A DNA stretch of 31,308 bases from a virus: positions 1-31,308 of the IMG/VR virus record IMGVR_UViG_3300048582_000098. One strand, given 5' to 3'. The translations under genes and the position numbers were made by a program. The notes below the pieces were generated by a model. It saw only the letters and a list, made by a program, of their open reading frames with translations. It searched no databases and was not told the origin of the DNA. This document shows, piece after piece, positions 1-5,868 of this stretch (its first letter is position 1; each line of letters begins with the position of its first letter).

Positions 1-129
1 CAGCCGCGCGCAGCAACGCCTGATTCAGGACAGCCAGCGCCGCGCCAGCAGCCACCACAGCAGTCTGCTCCGCCTGACTTCGACGATGACATTCCCTTTA
101 ACCGGATGCACTGGCTCGCAGGAGCCTGA
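1..129 (+). CDS. C-terminal end of a single-stranded DNA-binding (SSB-like) protein, 5' truncated
   Basis: The reading frame is open from base 1 and ends in TGA at 127-129, giving 42 residues. The visible part is a Pro/Gln/Ala-rich linker followed by DFDDDIPF, which matches the acidic partner-binding tip of bacterial SSB (E. coli SSB ends in the same residues). In SSB this tip recruits DNA-repair and replication partners. Here nine residues, NRMHWLAGA, follow the tip, which is unusual because the tip is normally the very C-terminus. The gene heads the visible part of the left early operon, where lambdoid phages keep recombination genes. The OB fold lies outside the window, so the family rests on the tail alone. 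Another phage protein with an SSB-like tail is possible. Confidence 0.6.
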   Translation, partial: QPRAATPDSGQPAPRQQPPQQSAPPDFDDDIPFNRMHWLAGA

Positions 130-137
130 CCACAACA

Positions 138-161
138 AGCCCCGCACTCCGGGGCTTTTTT
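138..161 (+). terminator. Intrinsic terminator after the SSB-like gene
   Basis: AGCCCCG (138-144) pairs perfectly with CGGGGCT (150-156) around the loop CACTC and is followed by a T run (157-161). This is a textbook rho-independent terminator on the + strand, 8 bases after the SSB-like stop codon. Genes downstream continue on the same strand with no obvious new promoter in the 12-base gap, so read-through or N-type antitermination is likely needed to reach them. Confidence 0.85.
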
Positions 162-173
162 ACGGGTGAACAA

Positions 174-608
174 ATGATAGCGACAATCCCCAGCCGCGAA
201 GCTGACGCGCTGATGATCGCGGAAGCCCTGCGCAACTATCGCGGGCCAATAGAGGTAATACCCGGCCCGCCAGAAACGCCACCGCCGGCAAACTTTCGGC
301 GCGACTGGATCGACCCCGAATCGAAGCTCAAGCGCAAAAAGCCAAAGCCGCCGCCGAAGGAACTCAGCGAGGCGAAGCGTGCGCAGCTTGCAGAACTACG
401 GGCGCGAAAGAATATCCCGCAAGAAGATCGCCCGCCCACTCATGCAGAAATCGCGCTACAGCACGGCATCAGCCGTTCGACCTTGCAGTACCGCCTCGCC
501 AAAGGCATGACCATGCAGGAAGCCACAGCGCCAACCAATCCGAACCTGAACAGGTGGGCAGCGAATAAGCGCAACCGCAAGGTGTTGGCGCAGGAGTGGC
601 AAGCATGA
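174..608 (+). CDS. Phage protein with C-terminal helix-turn-helix
   Basis: This 144-residue protein has no family I can name. Residues 30-65 are very rich in Pro and Lys and look like a basic linker. Residues about 89-111 (HAEIALQHGISRSTLQYRLAKG) have the pattern of a small helix-turn-helix of the kind seen in phage regulators and in the DNA-binding tails of homing endonucleases. DNA binding is therefore an inference from the fold pattern. The ATG at 174 has GGTGA a few bases upstream. The stop overlaps the next start by 4 bases, so the two are probably translationally coupled. It is the first gene after the terminator at 138-161. Confidence 0.7.
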   Translation: MIATIPSREADALMIAEALRNYRGPIEVIPGPPETPPPANFRRDWIDPESKLKRKKPKPPPKELSEAKRAQLAELRARKNIPQEDRPPTHAEIALQHGISRSTLQYRLAKGMTMQEATAPTNPNLNRWAANKRNRKVLAQEWQA

Positions 609-757
609 ACGTCCACAAATTTCCGCCTGACTACCAAGACGGGCGAAACGCTCGCGTTGCAGGACTGCCAAAGATAGCGCCCGCAAACATAACGCCAGTG
701 CTGCGTTACTGGTGGCTTGCTGGCTGGAACGATGCAGATATGGAGTACCTGGCATGA
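605..757 (+). CDS. Small hypothetical phage protein (50 aa)
   Basis: ATG at 605 overlaps the previous stop (ATGA arrangement) and TGA at 755-757 overlaps the next ATG in the same way. The product starts MNVHKFPPDY and ends in a Trp/Tyr-rich part (VLRYWWLAGWNDADMEYLA). No domain is recognised. Its support is the exact head-to-tail overlap at both ends and the lack of any other frame filling this interval. It may work with its neighbours, but nothing in the sequence says how. Confidence 0.6.
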   Translation: MNVHKFPPDYQDGRNARVAGLPKIAPANITPVLRYWWLAGWNDADMEYLA

Positions 758-1074
758 ACGAAGAACCCTATGAGTGCCTTCCAGAAGGCGAGCCGCACGC
801 CGCGACGAACTACATCACGCGCCTGCTTGCTGGCCTGCTGATTGCGCTGATCGTGCTGATTGCGTCGGCTTGCCCGGCGAAGGCTAGCGAGAACGATTGG
901 TGCAAATCGTGGCAGGACGGCTATGAGGCATCGTTCTATCTGGTCTGCCGGACGTGCCAGACCATCGAGCCGAAAGAATGCCCAGAGCCGGAACCGACCG
1001 ACTCAAGCGGCTACATGCGCGGCGTGAAAGATGGCGCGGCTGACGGTAAGCAGAAACAGAGGGAGTGGATATGA
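754..1074 (+). CDS. Small exported or membrane-anchored cysteine-rich protein
   Basis: 106 residues from the ATG at 754, chosen because it overlaps the upstream stop by 4 bases. Residues 23-39 form a strong hydrophobic segment ending IASAC. Cys40 follows a near-lipobox (A-S-A-C; a good one would have Leu/Val/Ile at -3), so the protein could be a lipoprotein or simply anchored by an uncleaved N-terminal helix. The remainder is polar and has four more cysteines (about 50, 65, 68, 76), which suggests disulphides in the periplasm. No family recognised. Small envelope proteins in this operon position can act in superinfection exclusion, but that is only a guess here. Confidence 0.65.
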   Translation: MNEEPYECLPEGEPHAATNYITRLLAGLLIALIVLIASACPAKASENDWCKSWQDGYEASFYLVCRTCQTIEPKECPEPEPTDSSGYMRGVKDGAADGKQKQREWI

Positions 1075-1235
1075 AAAAGGCAATAGCGACCCTCATTGCA
1101 CTAATTGCCCCGCTCCTAGTCGGCGCGTTCACAAGCTGGTCTTTTGATGTTTCAACGTGGCAGGACATATCACGCTTTTTCGCCATAGTGACAGGCGTTA
1201 CTGCCGCAGCAATCACTTATCTGGAGCTGACGTAA
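1071..1235 (+). CDS. Small double-spanning membrane protein (54 aa)
   Basis: ATG at 1071 overlaps the preceding stop by 4 bases, and TAA at 1233-1235 overlaps the next ATG by one base. The product has two hydrophobic stretches, roughly residues 4-22 and 36-52, joined by a short polar loop (SWSFDVSTWQDISR). It is most likely a two-helix inner-membrane protein. No known family is recognised. The tight packing on both sides supports it as a real gene. Confidence 0.6.
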   Translation: MKKAIATLIALIAPLLVGAFTSWSFDVSTWQDISRFFAIVTGVTAAAITYLELT

Positions 1236-1468
1236 TGAACAAAATCAAATCAATAGACGGCAGCACACCGGCAGGAATGGTCGTGCCTGAAACGGTCGAA
1301 TTGCTGGAGCGTGCGTTAGAGAAAGCTAAGTCTGGCGAGCTGCGAAGCGTAGCAATTGCTGGAATAAAGCAGAACAGTAACGCGCTGACTCAATGGCATT
1401 CAGAGGGCGAGCTGTTTGCCCTTTGCGGTGCTGTTTCTTGGCTTTCTAGCAGGATGGTTGAGCTATGA
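1235..1468 (+). CDS. Small hypothetical phage protein (77 aa)
   Basis: The ATG at 1235 shares one base with the previous stop (TAATG). The product starts MNKIKSIDGS, is mostly helical and amphipathic (LLERALEKAKSGELRSVAIAGIK), and ends near LCGAVSWLSSRMVEL. An earlier in-frame ATG exists at 1157 but would overlap the upstream gene by about 80 bases, so the coupled start is preferred. The pattern resembles short phage proteins of unknown function that carry an A-I-A-G-I-K-x-N core. No function is proposed. Confidence 0.6.
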   Translation: MNKIKSIDGSTPAGMVVPETVELLERALEKAKSGELRSVAIAGIKQNSNALTQWHSEGELFALCGAVSWLSSRMVEL

Positions 1469-2043
1469 CCGACAAGACAGTTGGCGAAGTTCCGTGCAGC
1501 ACGCACCCTGACGCACCACATGGATTCAATCGTGACTCAAGCCACAGCCTAGATCGGTATGTGTGCGACTGCGAGGGATGGGTTGCGCCTGAGCCAGTCG
1601 GCGAGGAAGTGGAGGTTGTGGCTTGGCTAGACGGCACAGACATACCGTACTCAGCGAAGCTGCTAAGTATCGTAGGGGTTGATGTTCAAGGCTGTGATCC
1701 GCTGATGACCGTCACCCAGCACCAGCGCCTGATAGAAGAAGCCAGGCAGGGTCAGCGCGTGCTGGCGCATGAGGTTGAGCAGTTGAAGGATGAGGTTTGC
1801 AGACTGCAAGACGACCTTGACGAAATGACTGCTGATCGCAATGGGTGCGCACACCAACTTGAACAACTCAAGAACGACACTTGGAAGTATGAGCAGGAAC
1901 TACAGGCGCAGCTCGCCAATAAGGTTGTGCTGCCTGAGCGTAAGAAAATAACCAAGCTGATGATGGGTTTTGAAGTAAGAGAGGCTGAGGTACACAACGC
2001 CTGCCTTGATGAATTCCAGCGGTTGAATGGAGCAAAGCCATGA
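1465..2043 (+). CDS. Hypothetical phage protein with central coiled coil (192 aa)
   Basis: The N-terminal 40 residues contain Cys and His (CSTHPDAPHGF, YVCDCEGW) that could bind a metal. The segment VVAWLDG and the phrase LMTVTQHQRLIEEA are common building blocks of small early-region phage proteins in Pseudomonas and enterobacterial phages. Residues about 95-155 form a Leu/Glu/Lys-rich coiled coil. Start and stop both overlap neighbours by 4 bases. No biochemical role can be read from the sequence. Confidence 0.7.
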   Translation: MTDKTVGEVPCSTHPDAPHGFNRDSSHSLDRYVCDCEGWVAPEPVGEEVEVVAWLDGTDIPYSAKLLSIVGVDVQGCDPLMTVTQHQRLIEEARQGQRVLAHEVEQLKDEVCRLQDDLDEMTADRNGCAHQLEQLKNDTWKYEQELQAQLANKVVLPERKKITKLMMGFEVREAEVHNACLDEFQRLNGAKP

Positions 2044-2540
2044 CTGAAGTGACGATAAGCAGGGAGTTGCTGGAGCGAATAGACGAAACGGCTATCTGCG
2101 ACGGAACAGATGTGACAATTAGCGATGACCTGTTCACGGAGCTTGTAGCCGCCCTGTCCGTGCCCGCTCAGCAGCAGGAGCCGATTGGCTACGTTGCCGG
2201 TCATTACGCAGGACGTGCCGTAATCCGGCCAGTCAATGACGCGCTTGTGTTTCCGAACAATATGGCTGTCTACGCCAAGCCCAGCCCAGCCCCAGCAGAT
2301 GCACTGGATGCGGAAAGGTATCGCTGGCTTCGTGAAAGGTTGCAGATTCGCTTTATGGAAGCCGTTTCAGGGATTAAGAAAGAAGGCATTACGACCCGCA
2401 TTGGCCATTGCTTTCTGGATGCCGACAGAATCCCCGGCTCAGGCTACCTAGACCAGTCGAAGTTCCAAGCCGAATGTGCAGCCTTGGACGCAGCAATCGA
2501 TGCAGCCCTAGCCGCTGCAAAGGAGAGCCGACATGATTAA
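2040..2540 (+). CDS. Mosaic hypothetical phage protein, VTISRELLER N-terminus
   Basis: 166 residues. The N-terminus (MTEVTISRELLERI) is nearly identical to that of the gene at 2877. A Pro/Ala/Gln linker and the phrase EPIGYVAG follow. Residues about 89-98 read DAERYRWLRE, a motif shared by many small phage proteins of unknown function. The C-terminus is an Ala/Asp-rich helix. It is best viewed as an assembly of exchangeable early-region modules. It overlaps the upstream gene by 4 bases and the downstream gene by 8. Function unknown. Confidence 0.7.
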   Translation: MTEVTISRELLERIDETAICDGTDVTISDDLFTELVAALSVPAQQQEPIGYVAGHYAGRAVIRPVNDALVFPNNMAVYAKPSPAPADALDAERYRWLRERLQIRFMEAVSGIKKEGITTRIGHCFLDADRIPGSGYLDQSKFQAECAALDAAIDAALAAAKESRHD

Positions 2541-2880
2541 GTTGCGAGAGGCATTTCAAACGAAACAACTCGAAGGGCAAGACCGGCTAGCGATGTATCG
2601 CCCGCAGGTGACTGTCGACTGTGAGCGCACTGGATTCGACAGGCCGACAATCGACAGAACATTTGGTTATCGCATGAAGGCTGTCGTCTGGATCGACTTC
2701 TGGGCCAACCAAGCGCAGTACAGCAGCGCGTACCAGAATGCCGAAAAGCTGATGCTGGCGCGGATATATGCAGAGGTTCTGAGTGATCTGAAGTTGTTGC
2801 GCTCAACGATTTACGGCGGTGACGTATCCGCCGCGATGCAGGTGATCGACAAGCTGGAAAAGGAGTTGATGACGCCATGA
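2533..2880 (+). CDS. Hypothetical phage protein (115 aa)
   Basis: The ATG at 2533 sits just after a good ribosome-binding site (AGGAGA, about 2521-2526) inside the end of the previous gene. The product is a soluble alpha/beta-looking protein: a central part with many aromatic residues (YRMKAVVWIDFWANQAQY) is followed by a helical C-terminus that ends LEKELMTP. I do not recognise the family. Its stop overlaps the following ATG by 4 bases. Confidence 0.65.
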   Translation: MIKLREAFQTKQLEGQDRLAMYRPQVTVDCERTGFDRPTIDRTFGYRMKAVVWIDFWANQAQYSSAYQNAEKLMLARIYAEVLSDLKLLRSTIYGGDVSAAMQVIDKLEKELMTP

Positions 2881-3326
2881 CTGACCAAGTAACGATCAGC
2901 AGGGAGCTGCTGGAGAGACTACGAGATGCAGCAGATGACGCACATCAGCGCAGCTCGAAATTCACACGGCCCGAGATTTACGAAAGGCTGCTACTGGAAG
3001 CAGACGCAGCACTCGCAGCCCCAGCACAGGACGGCTGGATTCCGGTGTCGGAGCGGTTGCCGGAAGGTACTGTACTGGCCTACTACACGAACAGCCACGG
3101 CAAAGGCAGGCGAATCAGGGCGAGATACGTTAATCGTTTCACCCAAGAGTCAGAGGACATTGACAACTTCGACGCGCAATACAACGAAGATGACGATACC
3201 TACTATGACGCTGAAGGCTGGTATGAGCTGATAGACAATTGGGGTGACTACTCAAGCGTTGCAGTGGTTGAAGGTGAAATCACGCATTGGTGTGAACTCC
3301 CACCACCACCGAAGGAGAGCAAGTGA
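2877..3326 (+). CDS. DUF551 domain protein
   Basis: 149 residues. After the VTISRELLERL N-terminal module shared with the gene at 2040, residues about 52 to the end match the DUF551 pattern: G-W-I-P-V-S-E-R-L-P-E near the start and H-W-C-E-L-P-P-P-P at the end, separated by an acidic Tyr-rich middle. DUF551 proteins are widespread in phages and prophages of gammaproteobacteria and have no established function. The gene is coupled to both neighbours by short overlaps. Confidence 0.85.
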   Translation: MTDQVTISRELLERLRDAADDAHQRSSKFTRPEIYERLLLEADAALAAPAQDGWIPVSERLPEGTVLAYYTNSHGKGRRIRARYVNRFTQESEDIDNFDAQYNEDDDTYYDAEGWYELIDNWGDYSSVAVVEGEITHWCELPPPPKESK

Positions 3327-3490
3327 TGAATAGGCAAACCATATGGGCTATTTGTTCTGCCGTAGTAACCGTAGCAGTCCTGTCGAAAGAAAATAGTGCG
3401 CCTACTACCGTGCTTATAGGGTTTTACACAATCATTGGTGTGCCCCTGTTCTTGCACTGGCTTACTGAAAAAAGGGAGGTGAGGTCATGA
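3326..3490 (+). CDS. Small membrane protein (54 aa)
   Basis: ATG at 3326 shares a base with the previous stop (TGATG). The product has two hydrophobic segments, about residues 5-20 (IWAICSAVVTVAVL) and 30-48 (VLIGFYTIIGVPLFLHWL), separated by a short polar turn, and ends KREVRS. This predicts a two-helix membrane protein. No family recognised. The stop overlaps the next start by 4 bases. It is the second such two-helix protein in this operon, after the one at 1071. Confidence 0.6.
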   Translation: MNRQTIWAICSAVVTVAVLSKENSAPTTVLIGFYTIIGVPLFLHWLTEKREVRS

Positions 3491-3765
3491 ACGAGCGTGA
3501 GGAATTTATAGCGTGGTGGACGCTTGAGCAGATGGCGTGTCATGACAGAGGAATTACCGAGTACACACTAGACCAAAGGTCTGTTGCCCATAAAGCATGG
3601 CAAGCCGCACGCGCCAAGCCAGTCGTGCCGGATGGCTATGTGTTGTTGCCGGTAGAGCCTACAGAGGCAATCCGAGACGCTATGTATACGAGCGGGTATG
3701 AAGCTGCGGATTCGTTGCTCAACTACACATACAAAGCAATGCTCGCAGCAGCGCCGAAGAAGTAA
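3487..3765 (+). CDS. Hypothetical phage protein (92 aa)
   Basis: The start at 3487 has a very strong ribosome-binding site (GGGAGGTGAGG immediately upstream). The sequence contains AHKAWQAARA and VPDGYVLLPVEPT, stock phrases of small phage proteins that accompany DUF551 genes, followed by EAIRDAMYTSGYEAADSLLNYTYKAMLAAAPKK. It probably folds as a short helical protein. No function is known to me. After it comes a 51-base gap before the excisionase-like gene, the first real break in this operon since position 174. Confidence 0.7.
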   Translation: MNEREEFIAWWTLEQMACHDRGITEYTLDQRSVAHKAWQAARAKPVVPDGYVLLPVEPTEAIRDAMYTSGYEAADSLLNYTYKAMLAAAPKK

Positions 3766-3816
3766 CCCTCCCCACCCTCTCACCTTTACTGCCAGCAATG
3801 GCGGGACGGAGTAGCT

Positions 3817-4071
3817 ATGGAACCTGAAATTATCGGCATCCCAGAAATGGCGCTGCTGATGTGCAGAACAGAGTCATCAATCAGAACGGCGGTTAGTCGA
3901 ATCGACAAAAACCCATGGCTTCCCCCGCCGGACAAACAAGGCCGCCGAGTGTGCTGGAATCTGGAGAAAGCGCGCAAATACATCCGCGAGTATGCGGAAG
4001 GACAGCACCGAAAGCCGAAGGTAGGCAGGCCGCGACAGCTACCCCAGCTTGTCGGCCAGCGTTTCGGGTGA
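3817..4071 (+). CDS. xis: Excisionase-like DNA-binding protein (Xis/AlpA type)
   Basis: 84 residues. The N-terminal half (EIIGIPEMALLMCRTESSIRTAVSRID..PWLPPPDKQGRRVCWNLEKARKYI) follows the winged-helix plan of AlpA/excisionase proteins: a recognition helix, a turn, then a strand with R-x-V-x-W. The basic C-terminal tail (KPKVGRPRQ) could also touch DNA. The start has GGAG six bases upstream. It lies tail-to-tail with the integrase gene and overlaps it by 33 bases, the place expected for a recombination directionality factor. Position and fold pattern support Xis; sequence identity to a known Xis is not claimed. Confidence 0.65.
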   Translation: MEPEIIGIPEMALLMCRTESSIRTAVSRIDKNPWLPPPDKQGRRVCWNLEKARKYIREYAEGQHRKPKVGRPRQLPQLVGQRFG

Positions 4072-5010
4072 AAGGTGGGTATATCTTTGCAACATCGACA
4101 AGGTGCGATGGCCGGTAATGGCTGCGACCTCCATGATCGGAAAGCCGCGCTCAAAAAGGCGGCTGGTAGCCTCATGGCGCAGATCGTGAAAGGTCAGGCC
4201 GCTAACCTTGGCGGCCACGCAGATCAGCGGGAAGTAATTGCTGACCGTCTGCGGCGATAGGCTGAAATACCGGCCATCCATTCGAAGCGGTAACGCTTCA
4301 AGCAGCGCCCTTGCCCGACTGGATAACGGCACAGCACGACGCTCGCCGTTCTTTGTGTCCTCAAGGTAGGCCACCTTCCCGCGCACCTGGTCACGACGCA
4401 GCAAGGCAAGCTCAGACCGGCGCATTGCGGTATCTGCGGCCAGCTCGATCAAGGTTGGCATTTCGTAGTGTTTCAGCGCAGCGGCGGCGTACAGGCTTTC
4501 AAGCTCTGCCTTGGTCGGCCTGCGGTCGCGTGCATTGTTCACGGTCGGCATTCGCATGTTCGCGCAAGGGTTAGCCAGCCCGATCATGTTCCACTCTTTC
4601 GCCGCGACGGTGTAAAGGTTGCTGATCACGGCCAGATCGAGCCGGACAGTCGAAGGCTTAACTTCCTTTAAGCGTTCGTCACGGTATGCAGAAAGGTCGG
4701 AGGAAGTCAGCGCGGCCAGCGTCTTTTCGGCCAGCGGGTGATCCAGCCAAGCGGCAATCCTGACGCCTTCCTGCTTCGATCCCTTCTTGCCGTCTGACAC
4801 TTCGCGCCGGTAACGCCTGAGCGCATCGCCCAGCGTTGTCCGTTGGGCTTCACGGGAATCGACAAACACACTCCGCGCTATATCGCCCTCAATGCCAGCC
4901 GCCCAGCGTTGCGCCTCGGCCTTAGTGTCGAAGGTCGCGGAGAGTGTTGGGTGATTTTTGCGGCGAATCTGGCAGCGCCAGGCATCGCCACGCTTTTCGT
5001 AGTAGGCCAT
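4039..5010 (-). CDS. int: Tyrosine-family site-specific integrase
   Basis: 323 residues, normal for phage integrases. The N-terminus (YYEKRGDAWRCQIRRKNHP..FDTKAEAQRWA) is a short SAM-like/arm-type domain found in shufflon-type and prophage integrases. The C-terminal catalytic domain shows the full set: Arg197 in MRRSEL, Lys220 in the beta-hairpin, His275 and Arg278 in HDLRH, His301 in TGHR, and the nucleophile Tyr310 in LQRYTHLS. It should recombine attP with the host attB. The start is 101 bases from the tRNA-Ser fragment that forms the likely attP core, and the excisionase-like gene overlaps its 3' end. The family assignment is firm. Confidence 0.96.
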   Translation of the reverse strand: MAYYEKRGDAWRCQIRRKNHPTLSATFDTKAEAQRWAAGIEGDIARSVFVDSREAQRTTLGDALRRYRREVSDGKKGSKQEGVRIAAWLDHPLAEKTLAALTSSDLSAYRDERLKEVKPSTVRLDLAVISNLYTVAAKEWNMIGLANPCANMRMPTVNNARDRRPTKAELESLYAAAALKHYEMPTLIELAADTAMRRSELALLRRDQVRGKVAYLEDTKNGERRAVPLSSRARALLEALPLRMDGRYFSLSPQTVSNYFPLICVAAKVSGLTFHDLRHEATSRLFERGFPIMEVAAITGHRTLSMLQRYTHLSPETLADKLG

Positions 5011-5031
5011 CGGTCAACTTTAACGGCGCAT

Positions 5032-5054
5032 TTGGTGCAAATCAATTGCACCAA
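5032..5054. repeat. Perfect 9-bp inverted repeat upstream of int
   Basis: TTGGTGCAA (5032-5040) is repeated inverted as TTGCACCAA (5046-5054) around ATCAA. It lies 22 bases upstream of the integrase start codon and before the attP core. A symmetric site like this suits a dimeric protein, such as a repressor of int or a bending factor, or a pair of opposed arm-type sites. The sequence shows only the symmetry; the binding partner is unknown. Confidence 0.6.
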
Positions 5055-5070
5055 GATTCCCCCAAAAGGA

Positions 5071-5104
5071 AAGGGGCTAGCATTCTGAAAACTGCTAACC
5101 CCTT
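5071..5104 (-). terminator. Hairpin after the tRNA-Ser fragment, possible tRNA terminator
   Basis: AAGGGGCTAGCA (5071-5082) pairs with TGCTAACCCCTT (5093-5104) with one mismatch. Read on the minus strand, the strand of the tRNA fragment, the hairpin begins 6 bases after the CCA end and is followed by TTTCCTTTTG, a broken T-rich run. It may be the transcription terminator of the restored tRNA gene, or it may serve recombination. The T tract is imperfect, so termination is uncertain. Confidence 0.5.
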
Positions 5105-5110
5105 GATATA

Positions 5111-5173
5111 TGGCGGGAAGATAGGGATTTGAACCCTAGGTGCTATTGCTAACACAACGGATTTCGAATCCGA
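5111..5173 (-). other. attP core: 3' half of a tRNA-Ser(CGA) gene
   Basis: Read on the minus strand, this segment runs from the anticodon stem to the encoded CCA. It contains the anticodon loop TTCGAAA (anticodon CGA at 5164-5166), a long variable arm whose stem GTGTTA/TAGCAC encloses GCAA (a class II feature typical of tRNA-Ser), the T arm with loop TTCAAAT, the acceptor strand TCTTCCC, discriminator G and CCA. The 5' half is absent: upstream bases do not form a D arm of proper length or pair properly with TCTTCCC. Many phages carry such a 3' half so that integration restores the host tRNA. With int 101 bases away, this is the likely attP core, and the host target is tRNA-Ser(CGA). Confidence 0.82.
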
Positions 5174-5229
5174 TTGCACTACTGGTTTTCCGTACAGTAT
5201 AATTAGATAAGTCATTGATTTATGCTAAT

Positions 5230-5257
5230 TTGCCGACGCACGGTAATGCAGGATAAT
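5230..5257 (+). promoter_or_regulatory. Candidate sigma70 promoter for the HNH gene
   Basis: TTGCCG (5230-5235) and GATAAT (5252-5257) are separated by 16 bases; the boxes match 4/6 and 5/6 of consensus. Transcription would start near 5264, between the upstream ATG at 5256 and the preferred ATG at 5307, which supports the later start. A direct repeat, GGTAATGCA then GGATAATGCA, overlaps the -10 region and might be an operator. No experimental support. Confidence 0.45.
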
Positions 5258-5306
5258 GCATCATTTGGTGACTTCATTCCCCCAGCATTCCCCCACGGTG
5301 ACAGAA

Positions 5307-5816
5307 ATGGGCAGACCGCGCACGAAAGATGATGATTTACCAAAATGCGTTTACAGGCGCGGCAAATCGTTCTATCTGGTCAAAAAGAACGTATGGACGA
5401 AGCTTGGAGAGGATCGGTCTAAAGTTGAGCTTCTGGTAAATAATCCAGCATCACCACTGCTGAACCTTTCGGGATCATATCTTGAGGCTTTCTGCTACAA
5501 GGCAATGGTGCGCGCAAGGTGTAACGCAAGAGGTAGGCGAAAGATTGATTTTGACCTGTGCAGGGATGACGTAAAAGAGCTGATCGACAGATGCGGCGGG
5601 CTGTGCGCAATCACTCGGATGCCGTTTAGGCTTGAGGTGATTGGCGAAAGGAATCAAAGACCGTTCGCGCCGAGCATAGATCGGATCGACAGCATGAAGG
5701 GATACACGCTAGACAATTGCAGGATCGTTTGTGTCGCGGTCAATTACGCGATGAACTCATGGGGCGAGACAGTGATACATGACCTGTTCGCCGCATGGAA
5801 GCGCGGCCAAAAGTAG
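5307..5816 (+). CDS. Lambda-Int-like arm-binding domain fused to HNH-type nuclease domain
   Basis: 169 residues from ATG 5307. Residues 1-45 (MGRPRTKDDDLPKCVYRRG.. FYLVKKNVWTKLGEDRS) follow the N-terminal arm-site-binding domain of lambda integrase (MGRRRSHERRDLPPNLYIRN.. and later GLGRDR). No recombinase catalytic domain follows. Residues about 85-155 instead form an HNH-like module: G-G-L-C-A-I-T near 100, then FAPSIDRID (Asp125) and KGYTLDNCRIVC (Asn137), ending NYAMNSWG. This variant lacks a classical first histidine, as in several phage HNH proteins of the DRID-GYT-N type. The likely role is a DNA endonuclease guided by the arm-type domain. It stands alone on the + strand between attP and the late operon. 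In-frame GTG codons at 5268 and 5298 are alternative starts. Confidence 0.75.
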   Translation: MGRPRTKDDDLPKCVYRRGKSFYLVKKNVWTKLGEDRSKVELLVNNPASPLLNLSGSYLEAFCYKAMVRARCNARGRRKIDFDLCRDDVKELIDRCGGLCAITRMPFRLEVIGERNQRPFAPSIDRIDSMKGYTLDNCRIVCVAVNYAMNSWGETVIHDLFAAWKRGQK

Positions 5817-5868
5817 CACCGCTACAGCCCAGCAAAATCAAGGCGTCATCCGGTAGTATTAGACAGCT

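Noticed and set aside
5111-5200. A complete tRNA-Ser gene on the minus strand.
   Set aside because: The 3' half is perfect, but the upstream bases give only 5 of 7 acceptor pairs (CGGAAAA against TCTTCCC) and about 10 bases for the D arm, which is too short. It is read as an attP fragment.
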